64,000 nt of DNA from Cordilura impudica (GCA_963682025.1 OY821519.1:189099253-189163252); one strand, 5' to 3'; shown: positions 1 to 11,263, counted from the stretch's first letter. Made by a program: numbers and translations. The notes: generated by a model from the letters alone, not told the origin.

Positions 1-107
1 CTATGCATATCATCTGCATCTTAAAAATATTTTTAAATCTCCATACATTCATAATGCATACATCTTTTTATACACATTTTGAAGTAAAAACTGCTTTATA
101 CGACCCG

Positions 108-128
108 TCTCTCTCTCTCTCTCTCTCT
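108..128. repeat. (CT)n microsatellite
   Basis: A run of about ten CT dinucleotides. The rest of 1-811 is AT-rich and I recognise nothing coding in it on either strand. Confidence 0.9.
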
Positions 129-811
129 TGCATATTCGACCTATGTGGTGATCAAGAATATTTTGAAATTGTTTATTTTAGGAGATTTTCAGCCGGTTAA
201 GCGACTTTTCTAGTATCGCCTCGGTATGCATCATCATCATTTTTGTTCATTTCGTACTCGCTTATTTTACCAGACTCTCGATGCTGTTTATACTTACGAG
301 TACATACCTACTGACTGCTATGAAGTGATTGTAAAATATAAAAACTAATATTAAAAAAATTATTGTAAAAAGGAGAAGAATTCAATTCATTCAATGACCA
401 CTTGAAGAAAGAGTGCACGCCACTAAAGTGGTTGCATTTCTAAGGAATTGTGTACGTTGGGAAAGCGATGGAAACAAGTAGTAGTACTTAAGTATATTGT
501 AAAGTGGAATTTGAGAAAAGGTTGCCAGCTCTAGAAGTAAAAATTTATGCTATTATGGAACTTTACACAGAACTGTTATTTTTACCTTTTTCTGAGTTCT
601 CTTCAATAAATTAGGCAATTTTTTGAAACTTGTAATGTGATGGCTGGTCAAAATTTTCTAATGGGTCAGAAATTTAAACAGCATATGATTTACAATCTTC
701 TATCAGTGGTATTTCGAGAATACACAAAGTCCAAAGGATCCAGACAGAAACGCTGTAAAAAATATCAGAGGCCAAAAACAGAGGAAGGAAATTAAAATCA
801 TGTTTCATAAT

Positions 812-945
812 AACAAGTAAGAGTGTTAAATTCGACTATTCTGAATCTTTGATACCCTCCACCTGGGATTTACGTTTACTTTAATATCTGGACTTAGTGC
901 ACTATTTATAACAAATGTAAACAATTTGATAAACTTAATACTTAA
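812..945 (+). mobile_element. Family C Helentron-like 5' end, relic
   Basis: The start AACAAGTAAGAGTGTTAAAT, the GATACCCTCCACC block and the following AT-rich stretch match the 5' end of the full family C copy at 51749. Homology fades after about 130 bp. It is a decayed or truncated non-autonomous copy with no coding capacity. Confidence 0.7.
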
Positions 946-1262
946 TAATTACAACAAACACACTCAATTTTTAGCCTTTTTTTTAGAGGTGTCTACATAT
1001 TTTAGGCCATATCTTAATGACAAACAATATTACCCAGGTACGTGTTTTTTTTTTGAATGAGTTTGATTTCAACAGACAGAGAGACAGTCGGACAGCGCTA
1101 ACTCGACTCGAGTTGTTATAAGGATCAAGAAAATATATACACTTTATTCGGTCGTAAATTCATTTTTCGATGCGTTACAAGCGGAAAGACAATCTGATAT
1201 ACGCTCACAGTGATGTGAAGGGTATAAAAATACTGCGATTTATTGGGCGACGAAACATATGT

Positions 1263-1616
1263 AGTGGCAGATTTTTGACAGCTTTTCGGGTCAACATTTT
1301 TATGTTGCTAATGCTCGAGGATATAATGAGGATAAGTTTAGGACCCAATAGCAGACGAAATTTCCAAAAAAAAATCCGCGTAACAAGGGAGCCAAATCCT
1401 CCAAACTGTCGGGAAGTTAAAGATCAGAAACCATTTTAAGTATAAGTGGCAGATTTTTGACAGCTTTTCGGGTCAACATTGTTATGTTGCTAATGCTCGA
1501 GGATATGTTGAGGATAAGTTTAGGACCCAATAGCAGACAAAATTTCTACAAAAAAAATCCGGGTACCAAGGGAGCCAAATCCTCCAAACTGTCGGGAAGT
1601 TAAAGATAACCATTTT
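1263..1616. repeat. Two-copy 182-bp tandem duplication
   Basis: A block beginning AGTGGCAGATTTTTGACAG at 1263 is repeated at 1445 with a few substitutions and small indels. The second copy fades after the GGGAAGTTAAAGAT motif near 1610. A short open frame at 1170-1439 runs through copy 1 but not copy 2, so I do not regard it as a gene. Confidence 0.85.
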
Positions 1617-1865
1617 TTTCGATCTCTCTCCTTAATCAAAGTATCTTGAGTATGTGCTTATGTTTGTAACTACCAATCGATATTATTCTAACTCTAATAA
1701 CAAAAGGTTCGCACATGTTGCAAATATTTTAATGTTTTCTTAAAGCATTATTATTAATAAAAATTTTTTTAAATAATTTTTAGTTTTTAGCTTATTAGGA
1801 GAATTTGTGTAAATAAACAACAAAAACATCTTCAATGTTAATAATATCCCAAAAATTTTGTCCAT

Positions 1866-2250
1866 TTTTATACCCTCCATACCACTGTGCAGAGGGTATA
1901 TATCAGTTTGTCAATCCATTTGTAACTCATCGAGATAAATTCCGGAGACACCATAACCTATGTATATTCTTGATCATTACAAAAGGAGAAGTCATTATAG
2001 CGATGTCCGTCTGTCTATCTGTTGAAAACATTATCGTGTCCACAATAGCTCGACTATGTCGTATTACTTATACTTAAAATGTTCGTCATAATCTGCAGCA
2101 GTTTGTTATTGCATTTGGAGCCTCTAGGCCCAATAGCCGAGGAATGACGTACGAAAATGTAAAGATATCCCATTAAATTTCATATAAAAAAATAAAAATA
2201 GTGAAAAATATTTATACGTAGCAGAACATGTGCATATCGATATGTAAGTT
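1866..2250 (-). mobile_element. Family C-like Helentron 3' end, diverged
   Basis: TATACCCTCCATACCACTGT followed by GCAGAGGGTATATAT is the 3' hairpin block seen at the ends of the family C copies (37696, 54980, 62388), in minus orientation. The GTCCGTCTGTCT block at about 2006 also matches. Divergence is high and the inner boundary is uncertain. Confidence 0.55.
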
Positions 2251-2454
2251 AACGACCCAAACATTTAAATAAATTTTTTTTCACATAAGCCATATCAAAA
2301 TTTCTTGAATTCAAGCTTATTCATTTATACTAGCAGATTCCAACGCTCGAAATTCCAGTACAATTTCTAGGCAACTTTATTTCTCAACTCAAGAATGATA
2401 GAATACAAGATAACGCCATCCCGCGGACACTATTAAAATTTTCTACGCCGCACA

Positions 2455-2500
2455 GGCACGTGACGTCACGCAAACTGTGTTCCTATTGGCTAATAATTTT
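2455..2500. promoter_or_regulatory. CRE/E-box cluster in a GC patch
   Basis: A locally GC-rich patch contains CACGTG overlapping the palindrome TGACGTCA, followed by CTATTGGC, a CCAAT-box complement. These are textbook promoter motifs, but I see no transcription unit attached. It may be the remnant of a promoter or a chance match. Confidence 0.2.
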
Positions 2501-2720
2501 CAGCTGTCAGATTTATGTTTTTGTGTACGTTTATACATAAACAATAACATTGTAACACTGGGACAATTTATTTTTCTTCTAAATTATTTGTTAGAAAAAA
2601 AATTTTATTTTTATAAATTTGTTAATTTATTTTAAATTCACTAAAACACGAAATAATATTGCAACGAAAATTTTATAGTTTTTGAATTAAAAAATCTTGT
2701 AATCTTGTAAAAATCTTGAC

Positions 2721-3098
2721 TGGGCGACCAGTTCGCATGTATCAATTTGGGAAGAGATTGACGTGGGTAAGGTTACAAAGGTATTATGGGGTTCTCCCAA
2801 CACTACAAGAACTAGGGAGATCCTGAATCTGAGTAGGGTAGAACTTAGTAGGGTAATTGGCATCCTTACTGGACACTCTGAGCTGAGGGCTCACCTATAC
2901 CGTATAGGATGGGCGGAATCGGCCATTTGTAGAGCTTGCGGAGAGGATGACGAAACCCTAGAACACTACCTCTGTTACTGTCCTGCATTTGCGAGAACAA
3001 GGGTCAGATATCTATCCAACGACATCTTACCAGGCCTGACGGGGATAAGCTGGAAAATACTCAAGAAATTTGCTGATGAAACCGAATTTCTAAGTTAG
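2721..3098 (+). pseudogene. LINE ORF2 C-terminus (RNase H/CCHC-type), 5'-truncated
   Basis: This open frame has no ATG; it is open upstream of the GTG at 2763 and continues a truncated ORF. The end carries a cysteine/histidine cluster (CRACGEDDETLEH, then CYCPAF) preceded by LTGHSELRAHLYRIG. That combination is typical of the region after the RNase H domain in I, R1 and LOA-type non-LTR retrotransposons. Only about 125 residues of an ORF2 of roughly 1,000 remain, so it is inactive. A short 3' UTR follows and ends in a CCTAA-type repeat at 3224. The group assignment is from motif style only. Confidence 0.8.
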
Positions 3099-3223
3099 TA
3101 GAGGGGTAGATAACCGGATGAACGTAGAGATGTAGAGCGCACAACAAGCCGACCTACTGGCTTAGGTGTATATCCGGACACAACGGATATGAGCTATGTG
3201 CATACATAGCTCCTCTTATTACC

Positions 3224-3242
3224 CTAACCTAACCTAACCTAA
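3224..3242 (+). repeat. (TAACC)n tail of the LINE fragment
   Basis: TAACCTAACCTAACCTAA closes the LINE 3' UTR. Its complement is TTAGG, the ancestral insect telomere repeat, although Diptera are known to have lost TTAGG telomeres. With only about 3.5 units it is most simply a LINE 3' tail repeat. Confidence 0.85.
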
Positions 3243-4054
3243 ATAATTGATTAATATGAGAAATTTGAAATATAAAAAATAAAAAAACTGTAGAAGAGGT
3301 TAAATATATGTAAATGCAAAAATATCACATGATTAAAAGATTATTACTATAAATAGAAGCTAATATTCATCTTAAATGGTTAATTGAAGAATAAGCTATT
3401 AAGTTTCGCAAAGAAGTCTGGGTTAATCCTCTTAAAAGGAAATGGAGAATGCTTTTTCCATAAAAAATTGTAAACCTTGGCACTTGTGGAATACAAAGTG
3501 ATTGTTTGGGCAATATCTGCATCTGTAAAGTTTTGCCTTTTATCATCGTTTTTTAGTTTTTGTATTTGGCCTTTAGTAAACAGAGACTCAATGCTTTCTC
3601 AAGATTTGTGTAAGTAAAACTTTACTAATTAGCAATTTACTCAAAACGAAGGAAAAAAAATTAAAATCTGTAAATCTGCAAAATGGCTAAAAAGAAATAC
3701 CCTTCAAATAAAATACGTTTGTTCAAAATCGGGATAAAACGGTAGAACAAAACATCGGTATATTAATATTGTAGTTAAATTGCAGTTAAAGAAAAAGTTA
3801 TATAGGACATTAAAAGTGGAAGAAGTATTTCAAGAAATTTCGGATTTACATTATCATATCCTATAGATTTTGACTTTACCAGAGAAATGCATTTTATAAT
3901 ATCAAGTTGATTAACGTATTAAAATTCAAAAGTAATTTTCCTCGAAAAAATTTGGAATATTTCGTATATTATGGAAAATTCATGATCAACTTTTACCGAA
4001 GATAGATTCGTACATTTTAAGTTTAATTCGTCAGCGTATATCGAACAGCTATTA

Positions 4055-4310
4055 TTATTGTCTTCCACGTTTATCAATGGCAGAATTAAATTTCATAGAA
4101 AAGAAATTGCATTCAGCAGTTTTGATTTTTCGGTGAACATCTCTCCTAGCCGTATGATATTCGTTTCGCAACTCAGGGGTCTTAAACCTTTTCCATCTGG
4201 AGTACTCAATATCCCATCGATAGATAGAGTCTTTGTAGTAGCAGTAAACCAAGGTTTAATATTGACTGTTTAGGATTTTGTTTTTAGAGGTACCGCTTTT
4301 TCGAAAAGTT
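4055..4310 (-). pseudogene. LINE ORF2 linker fragment
   Basis: The minus strand reads RWKRFKTPELRNEYHTARRD, then a basic stretch and a KRGRQ end. This resembles the linker between the endonuclease and reverse transcriptase domains of non-LTR retrotransposons. A KPWFT motif, also typical there, lies just upstream in another frame, so there is a frameshift. No catalytic domain is present. Confidence 0.5.
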
Positions 4311-4683
4311 GTAATATATTGTTCTGTAGAAAATCAACTTGGTAAAAGTTGGCGTGAAGTTATGCGTAGTTCAAATTTTTAAAGTCACGGTATGACTAAA
4401 CCATATTAGCTTGTTGAATCTAAAAATTGTCAGTCAGGAAGATCAAATCGATATCAAAGAAGATATCGAGCAGACTATTGCTATTGGTGGAGTAGTGTGT
4501 AGGATTATAACTAGTTACAGGTTCAAGTCCATAAGTTATCATGCTGTCAGTAAGCGCTGAAGACAAAATCTCAAATATAACAACAGATATCTACAATTGA
4601 GAACGCTTCTAAACAACAGCGTGTTGAACAGATTTAATTTTATAAAAGCTAGTAAACCCTTAAAAATGTGAGTTCCAAAAATT

Positions 4684-5523
4684 AACAATTACGAACAACA
4701 AATACAAAACCACCAAGAACTACAAAAATTGATTGAGTATTTGGAAATGGGATTGAAGTATAAAGAAAAACAACTTCAGTAAAATATAAAACAGACACAA
4801 CAACAAATGACTTACAAAAATTAGTAGATGGACTACAAGCAGAAGTAGCTAATAAAGCCCAACTTAAAGTTGAAAAGGCAGCAGAAAATTTCAGTGGCAT
4901 CGAAAAGGATTTGTTGTAACAATTGCAAGAACCAAAAGCAGAAAAACAATGTAAGTTAATAATATATATAAACATTTTGAAATCACTGATATTCATATAC
5001 CTACGCTCTGCATTTGTTTTTAAACCTTACAGTGACGATTATATAATTAAAGTTTTAAGCCAAACTCTTCCAGTTTTCTTTGCTACAAAATATTGTTCTG
5101 CCTCTTCTGTGCATGATATGATAATCATTGTTTATTAAGATATTTAGTATTGATTGTTATTTATTTTTTAAATTTGTGTACTTATAGCAACAGGAAAAAT
5201 TGTTGAGTACAATAAGCAAAGCTGCTGTTGGAGCCAGTTTTTCGGATAAAGTAATAGATCAAAAAGACTTGCGGGATGTGCCTAAATGTTTGTGTCCAGA
5301 GGCAGTAAAAGCTTGTGCTGGCACAGCCCTATCAGTACCTTTAAATCAGTGGGTAGAACCGGTCTTCACAACCCAGATTAGACAGCAACCGCAAATTTGT
5401 AGTAGTCACAAATCTGGACAATCTAACAGCGCATATAGCCCTTCCGACCCACAACACACCACACAACAACGCCAATGGCACTTGGAGCAGTTCCAGCAGT
5501 AGCATCGGCGCTTGAGGAGACAT
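4684..5523 (+). pseudogene. Unrecognised coding remnant with an intron-like gap
   Basis: I do not recognise this protein. The stretch at 4690-4948 is glutamine-, lysine- and glutamate-rich, with repeated LQKL-type segments suggesting a coiled coil, and contains two in-frame stops. It ends at CAAT before GTAAGTTA, a good splice donor. A pyrimidine-rich TTATAG acceptor sits at 5183-5188, after which 5189-5502 is open for about 104 residues (STISKAAVGASFSDKVIDQK, later a glutamine-rich tail). Joining the exons at these sites changes the frame. It could be a decayed host gene or an unrecognised element ORF. Confidence 0.35.
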
Positions 5524-6146
5524 TTCTGAGAGTGTATACTCGTTGAATCAGTGGCTATATTACTCGCAATACCAAAATATATTATTTTAAGACGGCCGTT
5601 AACCATAAGAAAACTATCTGGTTTTAAATCTGAATGTATTTTGCTGGATATAGTTTACAGCCAGATTATAGTTTACAGCATTTGATGTACAAAGTTTGTT
5701 AAGATATATAAAGGTAAATTTGTTGTGTAACTTTGTAAAGCTAGCAACTTTGTTGTAAATCGACCACCTAATTGTAAAAGTTATTAAAAAAAACCATTGG
5801 ATTTTAATAAAAAACACTATATTGACTTTTGTAAAAGATGTTTATTATTTGTTATAAATATGTAAGAACAAGATCTGAATATCAATTTAATATAGAAAAA
5901 ATAACAAATTTAGAATATACAAAATATATATAAATATAGACATACCGGTTCGGATCCCTCGGTAACGTATGGAGTCTTGCCTCCCCAAGATCACAACCCA
6001 TTAAACACACACTATATTAAAAATATATATATATATATATAAATAACATTGTTTAATTTTTTACTAATTCAAGTTCGTATCTACTTATATGCATTATAAT
6101 TTTTAGGAGAAAAATGTATAAATACCCACTTAGAAGCTTATAGTTA
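5524..6146. other. No gene seen; (AT)n run
   Basis: This is AT-rich sequence with an (AT)n run at 6021-6041. A short GC-richer segment at 5946-5999 has no recognisable product. Short open frames on the minus strand lack codon structure or family motifs. Confidence 0.6.
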
Positions 6147-6249
6147 AACAAGTATGAAAATTATAGTCGGTTTAGACCGACTATATGATACCCTATACCA
6201 GGCGTTCACAGGCCCTATCTCTAAGGCCCAACTTATTGGATATAGAAAA

Positions 6250-8004
6250 AAATCATGTGAGTCCGATCACAAGGGAGATGTGTAAACATCTAATAATTAA
6301 AGAAAACATCAACATCATATTTTCCAGTGCATAAAAAATAAGTCGATTATGTTGTTTTCTGAAATTCAATTGATGTTTTCTGAAATACAATTAATGTTTT
6401 CAGCAATTCAAATGATGCTTTTTGAAATTCTATTGATGTTTTCTGAAATACAGTTAATGTTCTCAGCAATTCAAATAATGCTTTTTGAAATTCAATTGAT
6501 GTTTTCTGAAATTCTATTTATGTTTTCTGAAATTCAAATGATGTTTTCTGAAATACAATTGATGTTTTCTGAAATACTATTGATGTTTTCTGAAATTCAA
6601 TTGAAGTTTTCTGAAACTCGAATGATGTTTTCTGAAATTATATTGATGTTTTCTGAAATTCAATTGATGTTTTCTGAAATACAATTGATGTTTTCTGAAA
6701 TACAATTGATGTTTTCTGAAATTCTATTGATGTTTTCTGAAATTATATTTATGTTTTTTGAAATTCAAATGATGTTTTCTGAAATACAATTGATGTTTTC
6801 TGAAATATAATTGATGTTTTCTGAAATTCGATTGATGTTTTCTGAAGTTCAATTGATGTTTTCTGAAATTATATTGATGTTTTCTGAAAATCTATTTATG
6901 TTTTCTGAAATTCAAATGATGTTTTCTGAAATTATATTGATGTTTTCTGAAATTCTATTTATGTTTTCTGAAATTCAAGCGATGTTTTCTGAAATTCTAT
7001 TGATGTTTTCTGAAATTCAATTGATGTTTTCTGAAACTCGAATGATGTTTTCTGAAATTATATTGATGTTTTCTGAAATTCTATTTATGTTTTCTGATTT
7101 TCAAATGATGTTTTCTGAAACTCGAATGATGTTTTCTGAAATTATATTGATGTTTTCTGAAATTCTATTTATGTTTTCTGAAATTCAAGCGATGTTTTCT
7201 GAAATTCTATTTATGTTTTCTGAAATTCAAATGATGTTTTCTGAAATTATATTGATGGTTTCTGAAATACAATTGATGTTTTCTGAAATTCTATTGATGC
7301 TTTCTGAAATTCAAATGATGGTTTCTGAAATTATATTGATGTTTTCTGAAATTCTATTTATGTTTTCTGAAATTCAAATGATGTTTTCTGAAATTATATT
7401 GATGGTTTCTGAAATACAATTGATGTTTTCTGAAATTCTATTGATGCTTTCTGAAATTCAAATGATGGTTTCTGAAATTATATTGATGTTTTCTGAAATT
7501 CTATTTATGTTTTCTGAAATTCAAATGATGTTTTCTGAAATTATATTGATGGTTTCTGAAATACAATTGATGTTTTCTGAAATTCTATTGATGCTTTCTG
7601 AAATTCAATTGATGTTTTCTGAAACTCGAATGATGTTTTCTGAAATTCTATTTATGTTTTTTGAAATCCAAATGATGTATTCTGAAATTATATTGATGGT
7701 TTCTGAAATTCTATTGATGTTTTCTGAAATTCAATTGATATTTTCTGAAACTCGAATGATGTTTTCTGAAATTATATTGATGTTTTCTGAAATTCTATTG
7801 ATGTTTTCTGAAATTAAATTGATGTTTTTTGAAAGACAATTGGAAAATGTTTAGAAAAGAACATATCATAATTTTTTCACCAATACAATCATAAGTCACA
7901 CAGCGTTATCTGCTTCAGCTCACACCGATATGAGTTACGCTGTTTTTGTGATTGTATTGTGAAATAGAAATTTACCCCCCTGCGCGTATAGATGTTTACA
8001 CATC
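6250..8004 (+). mobile_element. Minisatellite-bearing non-autonomous element, copy 1
   Basis: The boundaries come from comparison with copy 2 (45807-48293), copy 3 (42638-43012) and the empty family A site. The 5' end is TCATGTGAGTCCGATCACAA. A 16-bp motif GATGTGTAAACATCTA at 6277-6292 recurs inverted at the very 3' tip (7989-8004). A hairpin at 7881-7959 pairs CAATACAATCA with TGATTGTATTG. Asymmetric tips, a subterminal inverted motif, a 3' hairpin and no clear target duplication fit a Helentron-associated (HINE) element; a degenerate TIR element is the alternative. The middle is an array of about 72 21-bp units. Confidence 0.85.
6349..7854 (+). repeat. 21-bp coding minisatellite, about 72 units
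   Basis: The unit is ATGTTTTCTGAAATTCAATTG, read as the heptapeptide MFSEIQL. Variation concentrates in the last two codons (IQL, ILL, ILF, IQM, IIL, TRM). No indel breaks the 21-bp register over 1.5 kb. One internal stop (TAA at 6808-6810) splits the frame into 153 and 347 residues; the final stop follows ERQLENV. The same internal stop occurs in copy 2, so it predates their separation. From 7234 a 147-bp block of seven units repeats about 2.5 times. The predicted peptide is a regular hydrophobic heptad with one glutamate per unit and could be helical. I know of no matching family and cannot say whether it is translated. Confidence 0.95.
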
Positions 8005-8258
8005 AATAAGCATAAATCAAATTTGAACATGGACAGATTTTCACCAATTTTAATAGCGTTCATCCTATGGCCGATAGACGCTTATATACTAGATTGCATC
8101 AAAATATATTTATATTTGCGAGCTGTAGTTTGATTACAAGGTTTACATGGACACAGAGACGAACGGGCGGACATTGCTAAATCAACTCACAAAGTGATTG
8201 AGCCAATCGGTATAATTAAAGATGGTTACAAACATCAGCACTAAGTCATTATACCTTA

Positions 8259-8498
8259 ACCACAAAGCGAATACATTAAAATTGTAGTGGGTGTTAACTG
8301 TAACTTGTGTTCGGTTAATATATTTTCTCTTGTTAAAAGAGCTTCTCCAACCGTACCGACCAATACATTCTTTAATTCAGCATTAACTTGTCTGAAATTT
8401 GAATTGGCCATGAAAATTGGTGCGCTCTTCTTTGTTTCTGTAATTCCTCTGATATGTTCTAACTCTGCAGAATCCTTACATCCCTCTATTTGTCCGCC
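8259..8498 (-). pseudogene. Unrecognised 80-codon open remnant
   Basis: The minus strand is open between TGA (8499-8501) and TAA (8256-8258). The protein-like text includes MANSNFRQVNAELKNVL and GEALLTRENILTEHK, with balanced codon use unlike the surrounding AT-rich noise. The last codons run into the family A 3' end. The plus-strand open frame here (8287-8673) is strongly hydrophobic and low in complexity; I regard it as a shadow. Function unknown. Confidence 0.3.
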
Positions 8499-9962
8499 TC
8501 AGGAGGTTCCTCTAACACTTAGCTTTTTTCTGTACACTAGTATTTCCACATTTTCTTTTGAAACTATAATGTATATTATGTTACTTACTTTAATGCCATT
8601 ATTATTTATTTTTTATATTTATTTCAAAAATTTTATTTGTGATAAACTGTGCTGTGGAATTTTCAAAGTTTAAAAAAAATTTCTTCCCAAATTAGAATTT
8701 TTGACAGTAATAATCACAAATAAATAAAAACAATGTATACAACGTGTATAAAGGTGATAGCATATACTTTTTAATATAGCTGTTGCTTCCGATTTCTTTA
8801 CAAAATGCAACCCTGATTTGATTGTTAAAACAAAAATACAGTGTTGTATATTTCGAGCTGTCGTCACTGTTTACATTGTGAGTCGAATCGTTAAAAAAAG
8901 AAAAGCAAAATTATCAGTAAAATTTTTAAACGATATTCGCTATTGTTAAAGTCAGCTGTTGTTGTTATCTAAACGACAACCATTTTTGTGTTGTTTATTC
9001 AATCGATAAAAACTTAAATTTGTAGGTTGAAATGTCGTCATACATAAATAAAAATCATAAAATAGTGAAAATATTTTGCTTTTATTAAAAACTTTTTTAT
9101 ATAAATAAAAAAATTAAATAGCATATTCAATTCATTATTTCATTTTCAAATAAATAGAGATATTAAACATAAACATAAAATCATCCTGTCAAACACGAAG
9201 TAATTTGTTTTTTCTATTTTTCTTTGTGTTTTTCGCTTATTTTGACAGAGATGCCACTCGTTTACAATTTAAATAAATAGAAAAATAGATTTGTCGACTG
9301 TCGTTAAGATGTATGTACTTAGTGAATCACTTAATCCTTAGTGCAAACAACAATAGCTGTCGATATATTTTGCGATTGTCGGATCGTTGAAATTTACAGA
9401 ATCACACTACAGAAAATATTAATTTAAATTCAATGAATTTCAGAAAACGTCAAATGATATTTAAGAATTGCGAACATAAAAACTGTTACATAAATAAACG
9501 CAATTTGATGAGAATGTTATTTATATATAAATTTTCACAATTTTTTTTGGATGAATATTTGAAGTTCTTCAGAAAATAAAGATAACAAATTATTTTATTT
9601 AAAATTTTTGCGATATTTGGTTTTTTGCGTTTGGCATCCCTAATTTAATTATTTATTATTATAAATTTATTCTCTGTGTTTTCCAAATATGGCAATATTT
9701 TTTTGAAAAAAAAAGTTGAGAGAGCTTTTTTCGGTTATTATTTTGTTACTCCATCCGACCTATATTTATTTATTTATTTATTAAATGTGGATATCACATA
9801 CAACAAGATATAAATCTTTTTAATTACAGTATGTGATCTTATAATGATACAATCGATTTGTGATAGTAGTTACAATACTTTTAAGAAACAAGAAAAATAT
9901 AAAAATAAAAATAATTTTAAATTACAAAAGTATAAAAATATAAGTAAAAAATGAAACAATAA

Positions 9963-10735
9963 TTAAGAAAGTTGAAAATTAGAGACCAAATCATTTTTAA
10001 ACAATTTATTTTTAAATTGTAAAGCGTTGTCTGTTATTTGTAAATTGGTGGGTAACGAGTTCCACAGACATATGGTATTTATAAAAAATTGCCAACTAGA
10101 GATTAAATTTCGATATCGTAATTGAATAAGATTATTTCCTTTATTGGATCGTGCAAATTGAAGGCGTTCAAATAAATAAGATGGTTCTTTGGTGTATATT
10201 ACTTTGTGAAGTAGAATTAATGATCTTATTTTTATTAAGGCCACGAGGTCAACTCCGTACAGAGACTTAGAATATAGAGAAGTTCCATCATATCTCTTTA
10301 TACCATACACATAACGTAGGATCGCATTGTAAGCTACTAATAATCTCCTTTTACTTTCTGAATCACAAGAAGCAAATATCTCACAACCATATAGTAACTT
10401 CGGCATAATGAAAGTTTTCGCGAAAAGCACACGAATGTTTAAAGGTGTAAGATGTTGTATAGGGTACAACGTTCTTAGCATTACAAATATTTTTTCAGAT
10501 GCAGAATTAATCTGATTGTTCCACGTGAGCGATTTATTAAAAATGATTCCCAGATTCCTAGTAGATTCCACGATTTCAATATTCTGATTACCTAATGATA
10601 CTGGAATATCTATCTGGTTTGATTTCTTTGAGTTATAACTAAACATTTTGATTTTTTTGGATTTAAGTAAAGTCCATTTGAAGAAGCCCATTCAAATATT
10701 ATATTGATATCCTCATTAAGCTTTTCAGTGCATTT
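9963..10735 (-). pseudogene. LINE reverse transcriptase C-terminal part, unit 1
   Basis: The fragment encodes the end of a non-LTR reverse transcriptase. NGLYLNPKKSKCLVIT marks the region after the palm, followed by the STRNLGIIFNKSLTWNNQI block, MPKLLYGCEIF and a C-terminal LWNSLPTNLQ...FKNKLF motif. The absence of RNase H and that C-terminus suit the CR1/L2-like group. The first segment and the 242-residue segment are in different frames, overlapping near 10610-10690, so a frameshift kills the gene. The 3' tail is (AAAT)n at about 9766-9784. Truncated by the rearrangement at 10735. Confidence 0.85.
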
Positions 10736-11263
10736 TGCAAAAATATAAACAAACAAAATTTGAGAAGAATCAGTGCAATATTTTTGTTTTTTGATAGATT
10801 TAAGTGAAGATCGGGAAGCAGCTCTATATGGGGCCAAAGGGATTATTTTTGGACTACTCATTAGTGGATGTAATGAATGCATATAAACCCAATTTGAGTA
10901 AGATCTATATCACAATTTGGATCTTATGGCAATTTATGTCGATTTCATATGGGTAATTTGTATGGGGGCTAGGTCTGAACATGGACCGATTCTCACCAAT
11001 TTCAATAGCGTTCATCCCATGGCCGATAAAAGCTTATATACCAAATTTCATCAAAATATATTCATATTTGCGACCTGCAGTTTGATTACAAGCTTTACAT
11101 GGACACACAGACGGACGGACGGACGGACATTGTTAAATCAACTCAGAAAGTGATTCTGATTCGATCGGTATAATTAAAGATGGGTCTAGGTCAAATATTT
11201 TTGGTTGTTACAAACAGCAGCACAAAGTCATTATACCCAAACCACATAGTGGTATAGGGTATA
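10733..11263 (+). mobile_element. Family A Helentron-like element, 5'-truncated
   Basis: It begins inside the element at TTTTGCAAAAATATAAACAA and runs to the 3' tip ACCACATAGTGGTATAGGGT ATA. The 5' hairpin is missing. The 78-codon open frame at 10917-11153 recurs in the other copies because they are recent relatives. It has no start conservation or known domain, so I do not call it a gene. Confidence 0.9.

Larger units (their letters stand above)
2330..3773 (-). mobile_element. Family B Helitron, split copy
   Basis: The 3' end is at 2330-2395: CTAGCAGATTCCAACGCTCG on the plus strand, i.e. a minus-strand hairpin followed by CTAG, with T just beyond it. The 5' part resumes at about 3615-3773, matching the GTAAATCTGCAAAATGGC stretch of other family B copies. 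About 1.2 kb of unrelated sequence, including a LINE fragment, lies between. The 5' tip is degraded. Confidence 0.65.
6147..8275 (+). mobile_element. Family A Helentron-like element, interrupted
   Basis: The 5' part (6147-6250) carries the ACAAGTATGAAAATTATAG start, the hairpin around TAGTCGGTTTAGACCGACTA and the subterminal block ATACCCTATACCA. The remainder (8005-8275) resumes exactly where intact copies continue (TAAGCATAAATCAAATTTGA) and ends with the TTATACC...ACCACA block. The minisatellite element occupies the gap. Non-autonomous and non-coding; the 3' tip is diverged. Confidence 0.85.

Noticed and set aside
6349..7854. Array considered as a CRISPR or a simple satellite
   Set aside because: Units are contiguous with no unique spacers, so not CRISPR. 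It lies inside a bounded mobile element, so not a free satellite.
8287..8673. 128-codon hydrophobic open frame on the plus strand
   Set aside because: Low complexity, with better protein-like text on the opposite strand over its first half; likely a shadow plus AT-rich chance.
10917..11153. 78-codon open frame (MDLMAIYVDFIWV...) seen at 10917, 22317 and 32350
   Set aside because: It lies inside three recent family A copies and is explained by their shared descent. Diverged copies do not keep it open and it has no known motif.
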